A DNA stretch of 27,652 nt, taken from positions 1 to 27,652 of the forward strand of contig JBMZCV010000054.1 of the NCBI GenBank assembly GCA_049613665.1, in the 5' to 3' direction. The notes beneath the pieces were generated by a model that was not told the DNA's origin, ran no database searches, and saw nothing but the letters and a program-made list of their open reading frames with translations. Shown here piece by piece: positions 8,963 to 16,956 of this stretch; position 1 is the first letter of the stretch, and each line of letters starts with the position of its first letter. This DNA is from JBMZCV01 sp049613665. GTDB lineage: Bacteria > Bacteroidota > Bacteroidia > Chitinophagales > UBA2359. The position numbers and the translations under genes were made by a program.

Positions 8963-11740
8963 TTATTTCGCTACAATATTAATAATACGTTTTGGAACGT
9001 AAATAAATTTGCGGATAGTTTTGCCTTCCGTCCATTTCTGTACGTTTGCATGAGCAAAAACAAGAGCTTCTACTTCTGCTTTTGTCGCATCTAAAGAAAT
9101 GCTAATTTTCGCTCTCACCTTTCCATTGATTTGAATAGGATATTCTTTAGCGGCTTCTTTCAAATGCTTTTCGTCAAAAACAGGAAAACTTGCATGATGT
9201 ACGCTCGTTGTATGTCCCATTTTTTGCCACAAAAATTCTGAAACAAAAGGTGCAAAAGGTGCTAACAAAATGACAAGCGTTTCTAATACCTCTTTTTTGT
9301 CGCATTTCAAAGCTGTTAATTCATTGACGCAAACCATAAAAGCACTAACGCAAGTATTAAAAGATAAACGCTCAATGTCTTCGCCTATCTTTTTAATGGT
9401 TTTGTGCAAAATCTTCAACTCTTTTGCGTCTGCTGCTTTGTTGCTCAAATTTAAGGCTTCGCCATTCCATTTAAATAAACGCCAAAACTTGCCTAAAAAT
9501 TTTGAAACACCGCCAATACTATCTGTATTCCACGGCTTTGCATCGGTAATTGGGCCTAAAAACATTTCGTACATACGGAAACAATCAGCACCATGCGAAG
9601 CCACAATATCATCTGGATTGACGACATTTAATTTAGATTTAGACATTTTTTCGTAAGCATAGCCGCAAATATATTTGTCTTCTTCCAAAATAAATTCGGC
9701 ATTTGCATATTCGGGGCTATATTTTTTGAAAGCTTCTGTATCTAAAACATCGTTTCGCACCATACTAATATCAGCGTGCAAAGCTGTCGTTTCATACTTA
9801 TCTTTCAAGTTTAAAGAAACAAATGTATTCGTATTGACAATTCTATACACAAAGCTAGAACGGCCGCCAATCATGCCTTGATTTACCAATTTTTGAAAAG
9901 GCTCATCGCTTGGCGTAGTTACAAAATTTCGGTCATGCAAAAATTTGTACCAAAAGCGAGCATACAACAAGTGTCCGACAGCGTGTTCGGCACCGCCAGC
10001 ATAATAATCGACATTTCCCCAATAATCTAAAGCTTCTTTTGATGCAAAAGCCTCCTCATTTGTTGGGTCCATGTATCGCAAAAAGTACCAGCTAGAAGCA
10101 GCATAGCCTGGCATTGTGTCTGTTTCTCTGCGGCCGCCATTTGGCAAACTCACCCATTCTTGATTGTTGGCTATCGGCGATTCACCTGTGCCTGAAGGCT
10201 TATACGATTCTATTTCTGGCAATTCTAAAGGCAATTCGTTTTCTGAAACAGTTGTTATCAAACCATCTTTGTCGTACATAATCGGAAACGGCTCTCCCCA
10301 ATATCTTTGTCGGCTATAGCCTGCATCTCGCTGGCGATAATTGATTTTTCCTTTACCGATATTTTCAGCTTCCAAACGGTCTGTCACCGCACGAATAGCG
10401 GCTGGAACTTCCATACCATTCACAAAGTCAGAATTTATCATAATACCCAACTTATCGTGACGAGTAGCACCTGCATATTTCGATTTGTCGATAATGTCAA
10501 TAACAGGAATGCCGAATTTGTTGGCGAAAGCAAAATCTCTATCGTCATCGCTAGGAACTGCCATAATCGCACCTGTTCCGTAGCCAATCAACACATATTC
10601 ACTAATCCAGATAGGAATTTTCCAGCCTGTAAATGGATGAATAGCATAAGCACCTGTAAACGCACCTGTCACCTTTTTTTCGGCTTGTCGCTCAATATCT
10701 GAACGACTTTTCACATAGCTAATATAATTTTCTACATTTTCTTTTTGTCCTTCGCTAGTTATTTTATCAACCAACTCGTGTTCAGGTGCTAAAACCATAA
10801 ACGTAACGCCAAAAATAGTATCTGGCCGAGTCGTAAAAATTTCAAAATCAAGCTCTGTTCCACCAATTTTAAAAAACACACTAGCACCTTCCGAGCGGCC
10901 AATCCAATTGCGTTGCATTTCTTTCATGCTTTCTGTCCAATCCAAAGGATTTAAGCCATCTAACAAACGCTGCGAATATGCTGTAATACGCAAAAACCAT
11001 TGTCGCATCGCTTTTCTTTCAACAGGATGTCCTCCACGCTCCGACAAACCATCTTTTACCTCATCATTTGCTAAAACCGTACCCAATTCTGGACACCAAT
11101 TTACAGTAGATTCAGATTGATAAGCCAAGCGGTAATTCATCAAAATATCTTGCTTTTCTTTTGGCGTTTTTGCTTGCCATTCCGCAGCCGAAAACTTCAA
11201 TTCCTCCTCGCCATTAGCTGCATTAACATCAAAATTTCCATTTTGTTCAAAAGCAGCTTTCAAAGTGTCGATATGTTCTGCTTTGTTTGTCTTATTGTTG
11301 TACCAACTATGGAATAATTGCAAGAAAATCCATTGCGTCCACTTATAATAATTCGGTTCGCAAGTAGAAACTTGTCTATCCCAATCATAATTGAAACCCA
11401 ATTTGCGAAGCTGTGCGGTATAAGTTTCGATATTTTTTTGTGTCGTAACGGCAGGATGTTGGCCTGTTTTGACAGCATATTGCTCCGCAGGCAATCCATA
11501 AGCATCAAAACCCATTGGATGCAAAACATTAAAACCTTTTAAAGCCTTGTAGCGAGCATAAATATCGGTAGCGATATAGCCGAGCGGATGTCCGACATGC
11601 AAACCTTTGCCAGAAGGATAAGGAAACATATCTAAGATATAATACTTGGGCTTATCAAAATCATTTGTTACTTTATAGGTTTTGTTTTCTTCCCAAAACT
11701 CCTTGCATTGATTTTCTATTGCGGTAAAATTATATTCCAT
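8963..11740 (-). CDS. leuS: Leucyl-tRNA synthetase
   Basis: LeuRS charges tRNA-Leu with leucine in the cytoplasm. The 925 residues show class I signatures: the HIGH region within FPYPSGKGLHVGHPLGY (~40-56) and KMSKS at ~698-702. The CP1 editing domain is present (TTRPDTIFGVTF and YGTGAIMAVPSDDDRD with the key aspartates). The protein is longer than the E. coli enzyme (~860), mainly through an insertion before KMSKS (FVYRIVNTNTFVSL region) that I believe is usual in Bacteroidota. The C-terminal anticodon-binding and tail domains are intact. The gene is preceded by a leader of about 400 nt that contains elements R2 and R1. Confidence 0.97.
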   Translation of the reverse strand: MEYNFTAIENQCKEFWEENKTYKVTNDFDKPKYYILDMFPYPSGKGLHVGHPLGYIATDIYARYKALKGFNVLHPMGFDAYGLPAEQYAVKTGQHPAVTTQKNIETYTAQLRKLGFNYDWDRQVSTCEPNYYKWTQWIFLQLFHSWYNNKTNKAEHIDTLKAAFEQNGNFDVNAANGEEELKFSAAEWQAKTPKEKQDILMNYRLAYQSESTVNWCPELGTVLANDEVKDGLSERGGHPVERKAMRQWFLRITAYSQRLLDGLNPLDWTESMKEMQRNWIGRSEGASVFFKIGGTELDFEIFTTRPDTIFGVTFMVLAPEHELVDKITSEGQKENVENYISYVKSRSDIERQAEKKVTGAFTGAYAIHPFTGWKIPIWISEYVLIGYGTGAIMAVPSDDDRDFAFANKFGIPVIDIIDKSKYAGATRHDKLGIMINSDFVNGMEVPAAIRAVTDRLEAENIGKGKINYRQRDAGYSRQRYWGEPFPIMYDKDGLITTVSENELPLELPEIESYKPSGTGESPIANNQEWVSLPNGGRRETDTMPGYAASSWYFLRYMDPTNEEAFASKEALDYWGNVDYYAGGAEHAVGHLLYARFWYKFLHDRNFVTTPSDEPFQKLVNQGMIGGRSSFVYRIVNTNTFVSLNLKDKYETTALHADISMVRNDVLDTEAFKKYSPEYANAEFILEEDKYICGYAYEKMSKSKLNVVNPDDIVASHGADCFRMYEMFLGPITDAKPWNTDSIGGVSKFLGKFWRLFKWNGEALNLSNKAADAKELKILHKTIKKIGEDIERLSFNTCVSAFMVCVNELTALKCDKKEVLETLVILLAPFAPFVSEFLWQKMGHTTSVHHASFPVFDEKHLKEAAKEYPIQINGKVRAKISISLDATKAEVEALVFAHANVQKWTEGKTIRKFIYVPKRIINIVAK

Positions 11741-11828
11741 CGTGTATTTTATTATTTCAGAATGTAAATTTTTTGTTAAAAAAACAGTATTTGCTTTGTT
11801 TTTATTGCATTTTTTATGTTCACAATAA

Positions 11829-12000
11829 TTCTCACATTTTTTATAACAATTTTCAGTTGAATAAAAAAAACGCCTTTTGACAAGGGAAACATACTATTTT
11901 TCAGTTCAAAAGGCTGTAAAACTTGCAAATAGTGGCCACCTTAGCCTAAAAAAAACAGTACGTTTAAGCCTTTGATAAAAAAATGTATAGATGTCCGAGC
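11829..12000 (-). ncRNA. Structured element R1, copy 1, in the leuS leader
   Basis: The ~170-bp element matches 25548-25717 almost end to end, with an identical 29-bp core around AAACATACTATTTTTCAG. The long stem pairs 11887-11901 with 11951-11965. Copy 2 pairs perfectly here; copy 1 has two A/C mismatches on the plus strand that become U.G wobbles on the minus strand, the sense of leuS. An inner AGGCT/AGCCT stem is also kept. The ends are inverted repeats (CACAATA and TCxxACAT type, about 11822-11837 against 11988-12007). It ends 88 nt before the leuS ATG. It may be a cis-regulatory leader RNA or a MITE-like palindromic repeat. Confidence 0.6.
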
Positions 12001-12051
12001 TATTGTGTTCAAAAAAACAATTCGTCAAACATTAAAAATAAATTGCTCTTA

Positions 12052-12127
12052 TGTGAAAACTAACACACTGATTTTCAATGCGTTAGCAAATCAAACAGGC
12101 TATATTAATTAGTCCTTGGCACTTATG
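12052..12127 (-). repeat. Repeat R2, copy A (minus-sense hairpin)
   Basis: This copy matches the reverse complement of 24031-24104 along nearly its whole length (TGTGAAAACTAACA, CGTTAGCA and TTGGCACTTA blocks). On the minus strand 12086-12075 pairs with 12071-12060 as a 12-bp stem with two G.U pairs and an AAA triloop. On the plus strand these two pairs are A/C mismatches. It lies just downstream of the leuS -7 box, so it would form the 5' end of the leuS transcript. Confidence 0.7.
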
Positions 12128-12140
12128 ATTTTTGAAAAGG

Positions 12141-12148
12141 CAAAAGTA
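12141..12148 (-). promoter_or_regulatory. Likely leuS promoter -7 box
   Basis: TACTTTTG followed by CC on the minus strand fits the Bacteroidota -7 consensus TAnnTTTG and resembles the acpP box (TTACTTTTGC is shared). No clear -33 TTG lies 19-20 bp upstream. If used, the leuS leader is about 395 nt and contains R2 copy A and R1. Confidence 0.45.
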
Positions 12149-12230
12149 AGGAAATAATTTGTTGAATTAGAAATTATGAAAGATGAATTATTAAAATTAG
12201 AATAATATTCATTTTTTATCCCTAAAAAGA

Positions 12231-12271
12231 AAAAGGCTTTACACTCTTTTTTTAAGAATGTAAAGCCTTTT
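12231..12271 (-). terminator. acpP intrinsic terminator
   Basis: AAAAGGCTTTACACTCT (12231-12247) and AGAATGTAAAGCCTTTT (12255-12271) form a 17-bp stem with one G.U pair on the minus strand and a short loop. It is followed by TTTTTCTTTTTAG. It lies 30 bp after the acpP stop and is the strongest terminator in the window. It separates acpP from leuS, so they are not one operon. Confidence 0.88.
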
Positions 12272-12300
12272 ATTTATTACTTTATTGTTCCAATTGATTA

Positions 12301-12534
12301 TTATGCATTTGCCTTAATATAATCAATTGCAGCTTGCACTGTCGTAATTTTTTCTGCTTCGTCGTCAGGAATTTCGGTATCAAATTCTTCTTCTAATGCC
12401 ATTACTAGCTCAACGGTATCTAAAGAGTCTGCTCCTAAATCTTCAACGAAAGATGATGATGTTTTTACTTCTTCTTTGCTAACACCTAGTTGTTCACTAG
12501 CAATTTCTATTACTCTTTCTGTTATAGTTCCCAT
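12301..12534 (-). CDS. acpP: Acyl carrier protein
   Basis: The 77-residue acidic protein carries growing fatty acids on a phosphopantetheine arm. The attachment serine is Ser37 in GADSLDTVELVMALEEEF, the classic helix II signature. Length and composition match the family. Unusually, it is followed by a terminator and then leuS instead of fabF, with which acpP is usually paired. A -7 box at 12651-12658 gives a leader of about 110 nt, which contains a degenerate R2 copy. Confidence 0.97.
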   Translation of the reverse strand: MGTITERVIEIASEQLGVSKEEVKTSSSFVEDLGADSLDTVELVMALEEEFDTEIPDDEAEKITTVQAAIDYIKANA

Positions 12535-12563
12535 TTTTTAATATTTTTTTTGTGAAAAAAGTT

Positions 12564-12627
12564 AAGTGCCAAACAGTATGAATGATAGGACGATTTGAGC
12601 TAACATATAGACATTTTGTTTGACTAC
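12564..12627 (+). repeat. Repeat R2, degenerate copy C (acpP leader)
   Basis: The plus strand reads AAGTGCCAA at 12564, then GATTTGAGCTAACATAT, matching the conserved blocks of R2 copy B in the same order and spacing. The hairpin arms are eroded. It lies in the acpP leader in the antisense orientation. Confidence 0.45.
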
Positions 12628-12650
12628 TTACATAAACGCATTTTAAAGTG

Positions 12651-12658
12651 CAAAAGTA
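12651..12658 (-). promoter_or_regulatory. acpP promoter -7 box
   Basis: TACTTTTG followed by CA on the minus strand matches TAnnTTTG and its common extension GCA. It lies about 117 bp before the acpP ATG. No good TTG is visible at the -33 position. Confidence 0.5.
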
Positions 12659-12747
12659 ATAAATGTTATGATAAAAATGTAATAAAAAATGATAATTATT
12701 TTTAAACAACCTTGCTAGGTAACTGATAAAGTGAATACTGCACCAAA

Positions 12748-13107
12748 CTATTTTACATAAACTTCACCTAAAAAACTTTTTGAACACCCTTCTTCCGAAA
12801 TAATTGTTTGTGTAAATTTGTATGTTCCTCTTTCTGAATAAGTATGCATAGGGTTTTCTTCTATCGAGCTGTTGCCATCGCCAAAATCCCATAAAATTTC
12901 TTTGTAGAGTCCTTTTGATTTATCAATAAAAAAAACAGTCAATCCATTTGTTTTATAATTAAATTTTGGAAATAAACCACAGATTTCTTCGCTATTATTA
13001 ATACTCGGTTTATTTTCTTCGAAACAACAAGAAATGTTCATAGAATTTGCCTCACTAAAAATACTGCTTATTGAAACAACGATAAAAAGTATAAATGTTT
13101 TAGACAT
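12748..13107 (-). CDS. Small secreted PKD-domain protein
   Basis: I start at the ATG at 13107 (MSKTFILFIVVSIS), because it places a signal peptide at the N-terminus; the longer frame to 13158 would add 17 lysine-rich residues in front. The 119-residue product has one PKD-type immunoglobulin-like domain: ILWDFGDGNSSIEENPMHTY, then GTYKFTQTI. This is the pattern of PKD repeats found in Bacteroidota surface and gliding-associated proteins. It also has several cysteines (NISCCFEE, EEICG, EEGCS) that could form disulfides. One short domain alone suggests a small adhesion or binding module; the function is unknown. Confidence 0.75.
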   Translation of the reverse strand: MSKTFILFIVVSISSIFSEANSMNISCCFEENKPSINNSEEICGLFPKFNYKTNGLTVFFIDKSKGLYKEILWDFGDGNSSIEENPMHTYSERGTYKFTQTIISEEGCSKSFLGEVYVK

Positions 13108-13145
13108 AAAAAAAAGGTTTTGGAAGGATTTTTTATTTTTTTTGG

Positions 13146-13213
13146 AAGTGTAAAGCACTATTTAAGTGTAATGATTGGTAGATTTATTGCTAATACATTG
13201 TCTGACTGCTTAG
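13146..13213 (+). repeat. Repeat R2, degenerate copy D
   Basis: AAGTGTAAAGCACTATTTA matches copy B (AAGTGCCAAGCACTATTTA) at 17 of 19 positions, then TTGCTAATACATTG and CTGACTGCTTAG follow in the R2 order. It fills the gap between the PKD and YfiR-like genes. The central hairpin is decayed. Confidence 0.45.
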
Positions 13214-13216
13214 ATA

Positions 13217-13753
13217 TTATAGCTGTTCGCAAGCAACTCGACTATAATCTGTATTTTTGACAAGTTCTGCCATTTTCAATAATTTAGGCTTAATTTTAAA
13301 CTTACAATTGAGCAAATGGTTTTGGTCAATTTCAAACTTCAAAGCATTACGGGTAATAATAAATTTAATTAGGCCTCCTTTTTCCAAAAAGTCTTCTGCT
13401 TCTCCCAAAGTTAGGGTTTGCTGAGGGTTTACTTTTGCTAAATCTGCTGTCGAAATATCAAAACTTGATGGCACAAACAAAATATGACAAGCATTGCCTT
13501 CTAACAATTCAGCAACGCTATTATATTGCAAAACAGTAACGTTGTCGTTTGCGTCTGCTTGTGTTTTCAAAAAAGGAGTAATAGGTGTATCGCCCAAAAT
13601 TCCAATAAACATTTCCTCTGCTACTGGATTCCAATCTACATATTTGGTCAGTTGATAAATGTGTTTTGCTTTGCTCTCGTGTTCTGTTTCTGTTTGAGCT
13701 ACTGCCGTAAAACAAAATATAAATAATAGTAGGTTAATAGTAAATAATTTCAT
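13217..13753 (-). CDS. YfiR/HmsC-like (DUF4154) periplasmic protein
   Basis: The 178-residue protein has a signal peptide (MKLFTINLLLFIFCFTAVAQ) and the DUF4154 layout: a helix with KAKHIYQLTKYVDW, a strand FIGILGDTP, a CHILFVPSS segment, GGLIKFIITRNALKFEID, and a final LLKMAEL. In Pseudomonas, YfiR is a periplasmic inhibitor of a diguanylate cyclase. In Bacteroidota the family is common without that partner, and none is seen here, so the role cannot be transferred. It lies on the same strand as the PKD gene, separated by R2 copy D. Confidence 0.8.
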   Translation of the reverse strand: MKLFTINLLLFIFCFTAVAQTETEHESKAKHIYQLTKYVDWNPVAEEMFIGILGDTPITPFLKTQADANDNVTVLQYNSVAELLEGNACHILFVPSSFDISTADLAKVNPQQTLTLGEAEDFLEKGGLIKFIITRNALKFEIDQNHLLNCKFKIKPKLLKMAELVKNTDYSRVACEQL

Positions 13754-13848
13754 ACAAATTTAAATTATAATTTTTTGGTTGTTCAATTAGTTTCTTATAC
13801 GGCAAGCAACAATAAAAGTTTTGCAAATAAATAGCTTGACTAAATGTT

Positions 13849-14056
13849 ATGAAAAAAAGGAAACAATTTTGAAAATGATATTTATTTTATCAGTCAAATT
13901 AAACAAAAAAACAAACTATATTTATCTGATAATGAGCAATTTATAATTGACACTTATTTTTTCTTAGAAAACAATAAGGTTGTCAAAGAAATGTCTTTTT
14001 TAAGTCACAAAAAAAAATTTAAGCAGTTTAAAAAAAAGCTTTTTTATCTGGCATAA
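13849..14056 (+). pseudogene. Possible small ORF broken by one base in an A7 run
   Basis: ATG at 13849 reads MKKRKQF and stops. Removing one A from the A7 run (13852-13858) opens 68 codons to the TAA at 14054. The product begins MKKGNNFENDIYFIS and ends with a lysine- and phenylalanine-rich tail (HKKKFKQFKKKLFYLA). I recognise no family. In DNA this AT-rich, a 60-codon open frame can arise by chance, so it is tentative. The remainder of the 13754-14159 gap shows nothing else I can support. Confidence 0.3.
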
Positions 14057-14159
14057 AAAGTAAAAAATATTTAACTAATACTTACTTTAGGTATCTAAAT
14101 TTTGATACTCGAAAAAAATCATACATAAAAAATATACTTAATTTATTAAAAATATAATT

Positions 14160-15533
14160 ATGCAAAAATATCTCAAAAGTAGCACCATTTTGCTGCTTCT
14201 TCTAGTTTTTTCAACTTCTCTGTTTGCACAAGAAAAAAAATTACTTCTTAGCAAAGCAAAAACATTTTTTGGACATGAAAAAGCAGTAGAATATATTGAT
14301 TTTTCGCCTAGTGGCGACAGAATAGCTAGTGCAGGCCACGACAACCTTATTAACATTTGGAGCGTTTTTACTGACGAAGCGGTAAAAACTTTAACAGGAC
14401 ATACTGCTTTAGTCAATCATGTAACATTTAGTAAAAACGGAAAACTATTGGCAAGTGCTTCTGATGATGGAACGGTAAAAATATGGGATTTAAGCACAGG
14501 AATAGCCATAAAAACTATTTTAAATGCTCCTGCTTATGCTTTATTCAAAGAAGCATTTTTCGTTGTTTTTAGCCCAGATGAGCAGCATGTTTATTTTGGT
14601 GGAAAAAACAAAAAAATAAGCAGAGCTTCTATTTATAGCGATGCAAAAACAGAAATACTTTACACCTCCAATTTTAATATCACTAGCGGTCTTTTTTCTC
14701 CAGATGGCAAAAATATGATTTTTAGCACAGCAAACAAGGTCGTAGTTTTCAATCTGGAAAGTAAAACGGTGATACAAAAAATGGAAGATAGCAAAGACTT
14801 TATCAATGATTTGGTACTGAGTACAGCAAATAATTTGCTTGCAGCATGGAGCGAAAATGGAAATTTATTGACGTGGACTTATCCTAGCTTGCAACTTTCA
14901 AAGCAAATAGCCGCAGGAGCAAAAGGATATAGTCATATTGATTTTTCGAATGATGGACATTTTTTAATAAGTGGCAATGCAAACAACAAGTTTAATATTT
15001 GGGATAGCGAGAGTTTCAAGCTGATAAGCTATGTAAAAGAACACAAAGACCGTGTGCGTGCTTTGAAATTTGGGCCTAATGGACAGTTTTTGGCGAGTGG
15101 TAGTTATGACGGACAAGTTATGTTATGGGAAATCAACAAAAAAGAAACTCCTATTGAAAAAGAGCTAGAACCTTTGACAGAAATACAAGGGCGTAATATT
15201 GAAAGTCGTTTGACATTGGACTTGAGCAGTCCTGATGTGACCGTGAAAGTATGGGACAATTCCAAAATTGATGGCGATATAGTAACCCTTTATTTGAATG
15301 GCGAAACCATTTTGGAGCAGCATTCGCTAATAAAAGCAAAGGAAAATGTCAATTTTACAGTAGAAGACAATTCTACCAATGTATTGATTCTATTTGCAGA
15401 TGATTTGGGAAAAGCACCGCCTGCTACGGTGGCTTTATTAATTACTGATGGCATCAATACGAAAACTTTAACCTTGCGTTCCGATTTGGAACAATCCGAA
15501 GCCATTACCTTGAAGTATTATCCGCAAGAATAA
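14160..15533 (+). CDS. Secreted WD40-repeat protein
   Basis: The 457 residues begin with a signal peptide (LKSSTILLLLLVFSTSLFAQ), so the protein is exported. Several WD40 blades follow: GHEKAVEYIDFSPSG to INIWS, GHTALVNHVTFSKNG to VKIWD, a divergent middle set, and EHKDRVRALKFGPNG to VMLWE, filling about residues 35-325 as a probable beta-propeller. The last ~120 residues (VTVKVWDNSKIDGDIVTLYL onward) look like a beta-sandwich module seen in other Bacteroidota surface proteins. WD40 propellers are scaffolds; the partner is unknown. It converges with dprA across a bidirectional terminator. Confidence 0.85.
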   Translation: MQKYLKSSTILLLLLVFSTSLFAQEKKLLLSKAKTFFGHEKAVEYIDFSPSGDRIASAGHDNLINIWSVFTDEAVKTLTGHTALVNHVTFSKNGKLLASASDDGTVKIWDLSTGIAIKTILNAPAYALFKEAFFVVFSPDEQHVYFGGKNKKISRASIYSDAKTEILYTSNFNITSGLFSPDGKNMIFSTANKVVVFNLESKTVIQKMEDSKDFINDLVLSTANNLLAAWSENGNLLTWTYPSLQLSKQIAAGAKGYSHIDFSNDGHFLISGNANNKFNIWDSESFKLISYVKEHKDRVRALKFGPNGQFLASGSYDGQVMLWEINKKETPIEKELEPLTEIQGRNIESRLTLDLSSPDVTVKVWDNSKIDGDIVTLYLNGETILEQHSLIKAKENVNFTVEDNSTNVLILFADDLGKAPPATVALLITDGINTKTLTLRSDLEQSEAITLKYYPQE

Positions 15534-15540
15534 TTATGAA

Positions 15541-15609
15541 TTTTTAGTTATGAGTTTTTGGTTGATTGTTTTTTAAGGAAGCTAAAAATTAAAAACCCAT
15601 AACTAAAAA
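15541..15609. terminator. Bidirectional terminator between the WD40 gene and dprA
   Basis: TTTTTAGTTATGAGTTTTT (15541-15559) and AAAAACCCATAACTAAAAA (15591-15609) form a 19-bp inverted repeat with one mismatch, which is a G.U pair on the minus strand. It lies between two convergent stop codons. It is a member of the AT-rich repeat family. Confidence 0.65.
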
Positions 15610-15613
15610 CTTA

Positions 15614-16729
15614 TTATTTCAATTTATACATTTGCCCTGGCATAGCTTTTACCAAACCTTTAAACTCTAAGGTAAGCAAAGTAGCTGCTACGGTGCTATT
15701 TGTCCATTTTAGCTTCCTGCATATTTCATCTATATACATGGTTTTGGCTTTCTCTCGCAAAAATTTAGCGAGCTTTCGTTCCTCTTCTGAGAGTTCTACA
15801 AACAATTCTTTTTGGGTCGATATATCCTTAGCCTCCTCCTCGTTCCAATTTAAAGCAGTAGCCAAATCTTCGACACCTTCAATAAGTCCAGCAATATGTC
15901 GTTTTATCAAATAATTGCAGCCTTTAGAATACTTATCGCCTACTTGGCCAGGAAATGCAAACACATCTCTATTGTAGGCATGAGCCAGTTGTGCGGTAAT
16001 CATACTACCTCCTTTCTGAGCCGTTTCAACAATGATAGTAGCATCTGACATACCTGCTACAATGCGGTTTCGCTGCGGAAAATTCTCTCTATCTGGCCGT
16101 GATTGGCTCACAAACTCAGTCAAGGTGCCACCATCAGCCATCATTCTTTGAGCCGTGTTGAAATGTGCTGGTGGATAAATGCGGTCTAAACCATGAGCCA
16201 AAACCCCTACCGTAGGCACTTGATATTTCAAACAAGCTCGATGTGCAGCATAGTCTATGCCATAAGCCAAACCACTTAATACCAAAATATCGTTGTATTT
16301 CGAAAAACCTTTTACCAACTTATCGCACAAATCTTTGCCATAATCAGTTGCTCTTCGAGTGCCTACAATGCTAATAACTTTGGCTACATTAAAATCAACA
16401 TTTCCTTTAAAATAAAGCAGAACAGGTGCATCGGCACAGCTTTTCAAACGGTGAGGGTAAGCTTTATCAAAAAAAAATATCGGTTTTATTTTATTTTTGA
16501 CTACAAAATCACATTCCTCCTCTGCTCTCCTCAATACTTCAGATTTGGTAGCCATAATACTTGTTGCTAGTTTTGGGCCAATGCCCGGCACCTTAAATAA
16601 CTCTTTTAGGCTTTTTTCAAATACTGACTGACAACTACCGCAATAAGCAATGAGACTTTTTGCAGAGACAGGGCCAACACCAGACAATAAGGTTAAAGCA
16701 ATTCTATATTTTAGTTGTTGTTTATCCAA
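15614..16729 (-). CDS. dprA: DNA-processing protein DprA
   Basis: DprA binds incoming single-stranded DNA and loads RecA during natural transformation. The 371 residues show an N-terminal helix-hairpin-helix region (GVGPVSAKSL, VPGIGPKLATSI), then the Rossmann-like DprA core: ISIVGTRRATDYGKDL, SGLAYGIDYAAHRA, ENFPQRNRIVAGMSDATIIV and KGGSMITAQLAH, with FAFPGQVGD closing it. A C-terminal winged helix (DEICRKLKWTNSTVAATLL) completes the family layout. No other competence gene is in the window. Confidence 0.96.
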   Translation of the reverse strand: MDKQQLKYRIALTLLSGVGPVSAKSLIAYCGSCQSVFEKSLKELFKVPGIGPKLATSIMATKSEVLRRAEEECDFVVKNKIKPIFFFDKAYPHRLKSCADAPVLLYFKGNVDFNVAKVISIVGTRRATDYGKDLCDKLVKGFSKYNDILVLSGLAYGIDYAAHRACLKYQVPTVGVLAHGLDRIYPPAHFNTAQRMMADGGTLTEFVSQSRPDRENFPQRNRIVAGMSDATIIVETAQKGGSMITAQLAHAYNRDVFAFPGQVGDKYSKGCNYLIKRHIAGLIEGVEDLATALNWNEEEAKDISTQKELFVELSEEERKLAKFLREKAKTMYIDEICRKLKWTNSTVAATLLTLEFKGLVKAMPGQMYKLK

Positions 16730-16880
16730 AATGTACTATCATTTTTGTTTTTACTTTTTTTGAGAATTGGCAATATAATTTGAATAGTTGAAATTTTTTA
16801 GTTTTTAGTGATTAGTTTTTAATTTTTGTTGAAAAAAAAATGCCTACTCAAAGTTTCAACAATTCTTTAGCCGCTATTTC

Positions 16881-16909
16881 TTGTTTTTCGTTTCAAAGAC
16901 TTACCTTTG
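16881..16909 (+). promoter_or_regulatory. purL promoter (TTG-N18-TACCTTTG)
   Basis: TTG at 16881 and TACCTTTG at 16902-16909 match the Bacteroidota -33/-7 consensus with an 18-bp spacer. Transcription would start near 16916, about 40 nt before the ATG at 16957. This rules out the in-frame ATG at 16840, which lies upstream of the promoter. Confidence 0.65.
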
Positions 16910-16956
16910 CCTTTTCATCTTTCAGCAACATTTTTTTTTCAGCAACATCAAACAAA

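Noticed and set aside
11890..11960. T-box-like wording (AAGGTGGCCAC) in R1 copy 1 on the minus strand, tempting next to leuS
   Set aside because: The matching stretch in copy 2 is AAGGTAACCGA, the full T-box sequence is absent, no leucine specifier loop is visible, and T-boxes are not typical of Bacteroidota.
12497..12709. 70-residue minus-strand frame overlapping acpP
   Set aside because: It covers the acpP promoter, leader and degenerate R2 copy in another frame and has no recognisable domain.
13755..13762. TAAATTTG on the minus strand with TTG 21 bp upstream, before the YfiR-like gene
   Set aside because: The box ends two bases from the ATG, so a transcript from it would start inside the gene.
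16840..16956. 39-residue N-terminal extension of purL
   Set aside because: It lies over the promoter (16881-16909), is Phe/Ser-rich with no PurL similarity, and the ATG at 16957 gives a normal PurS-like start.
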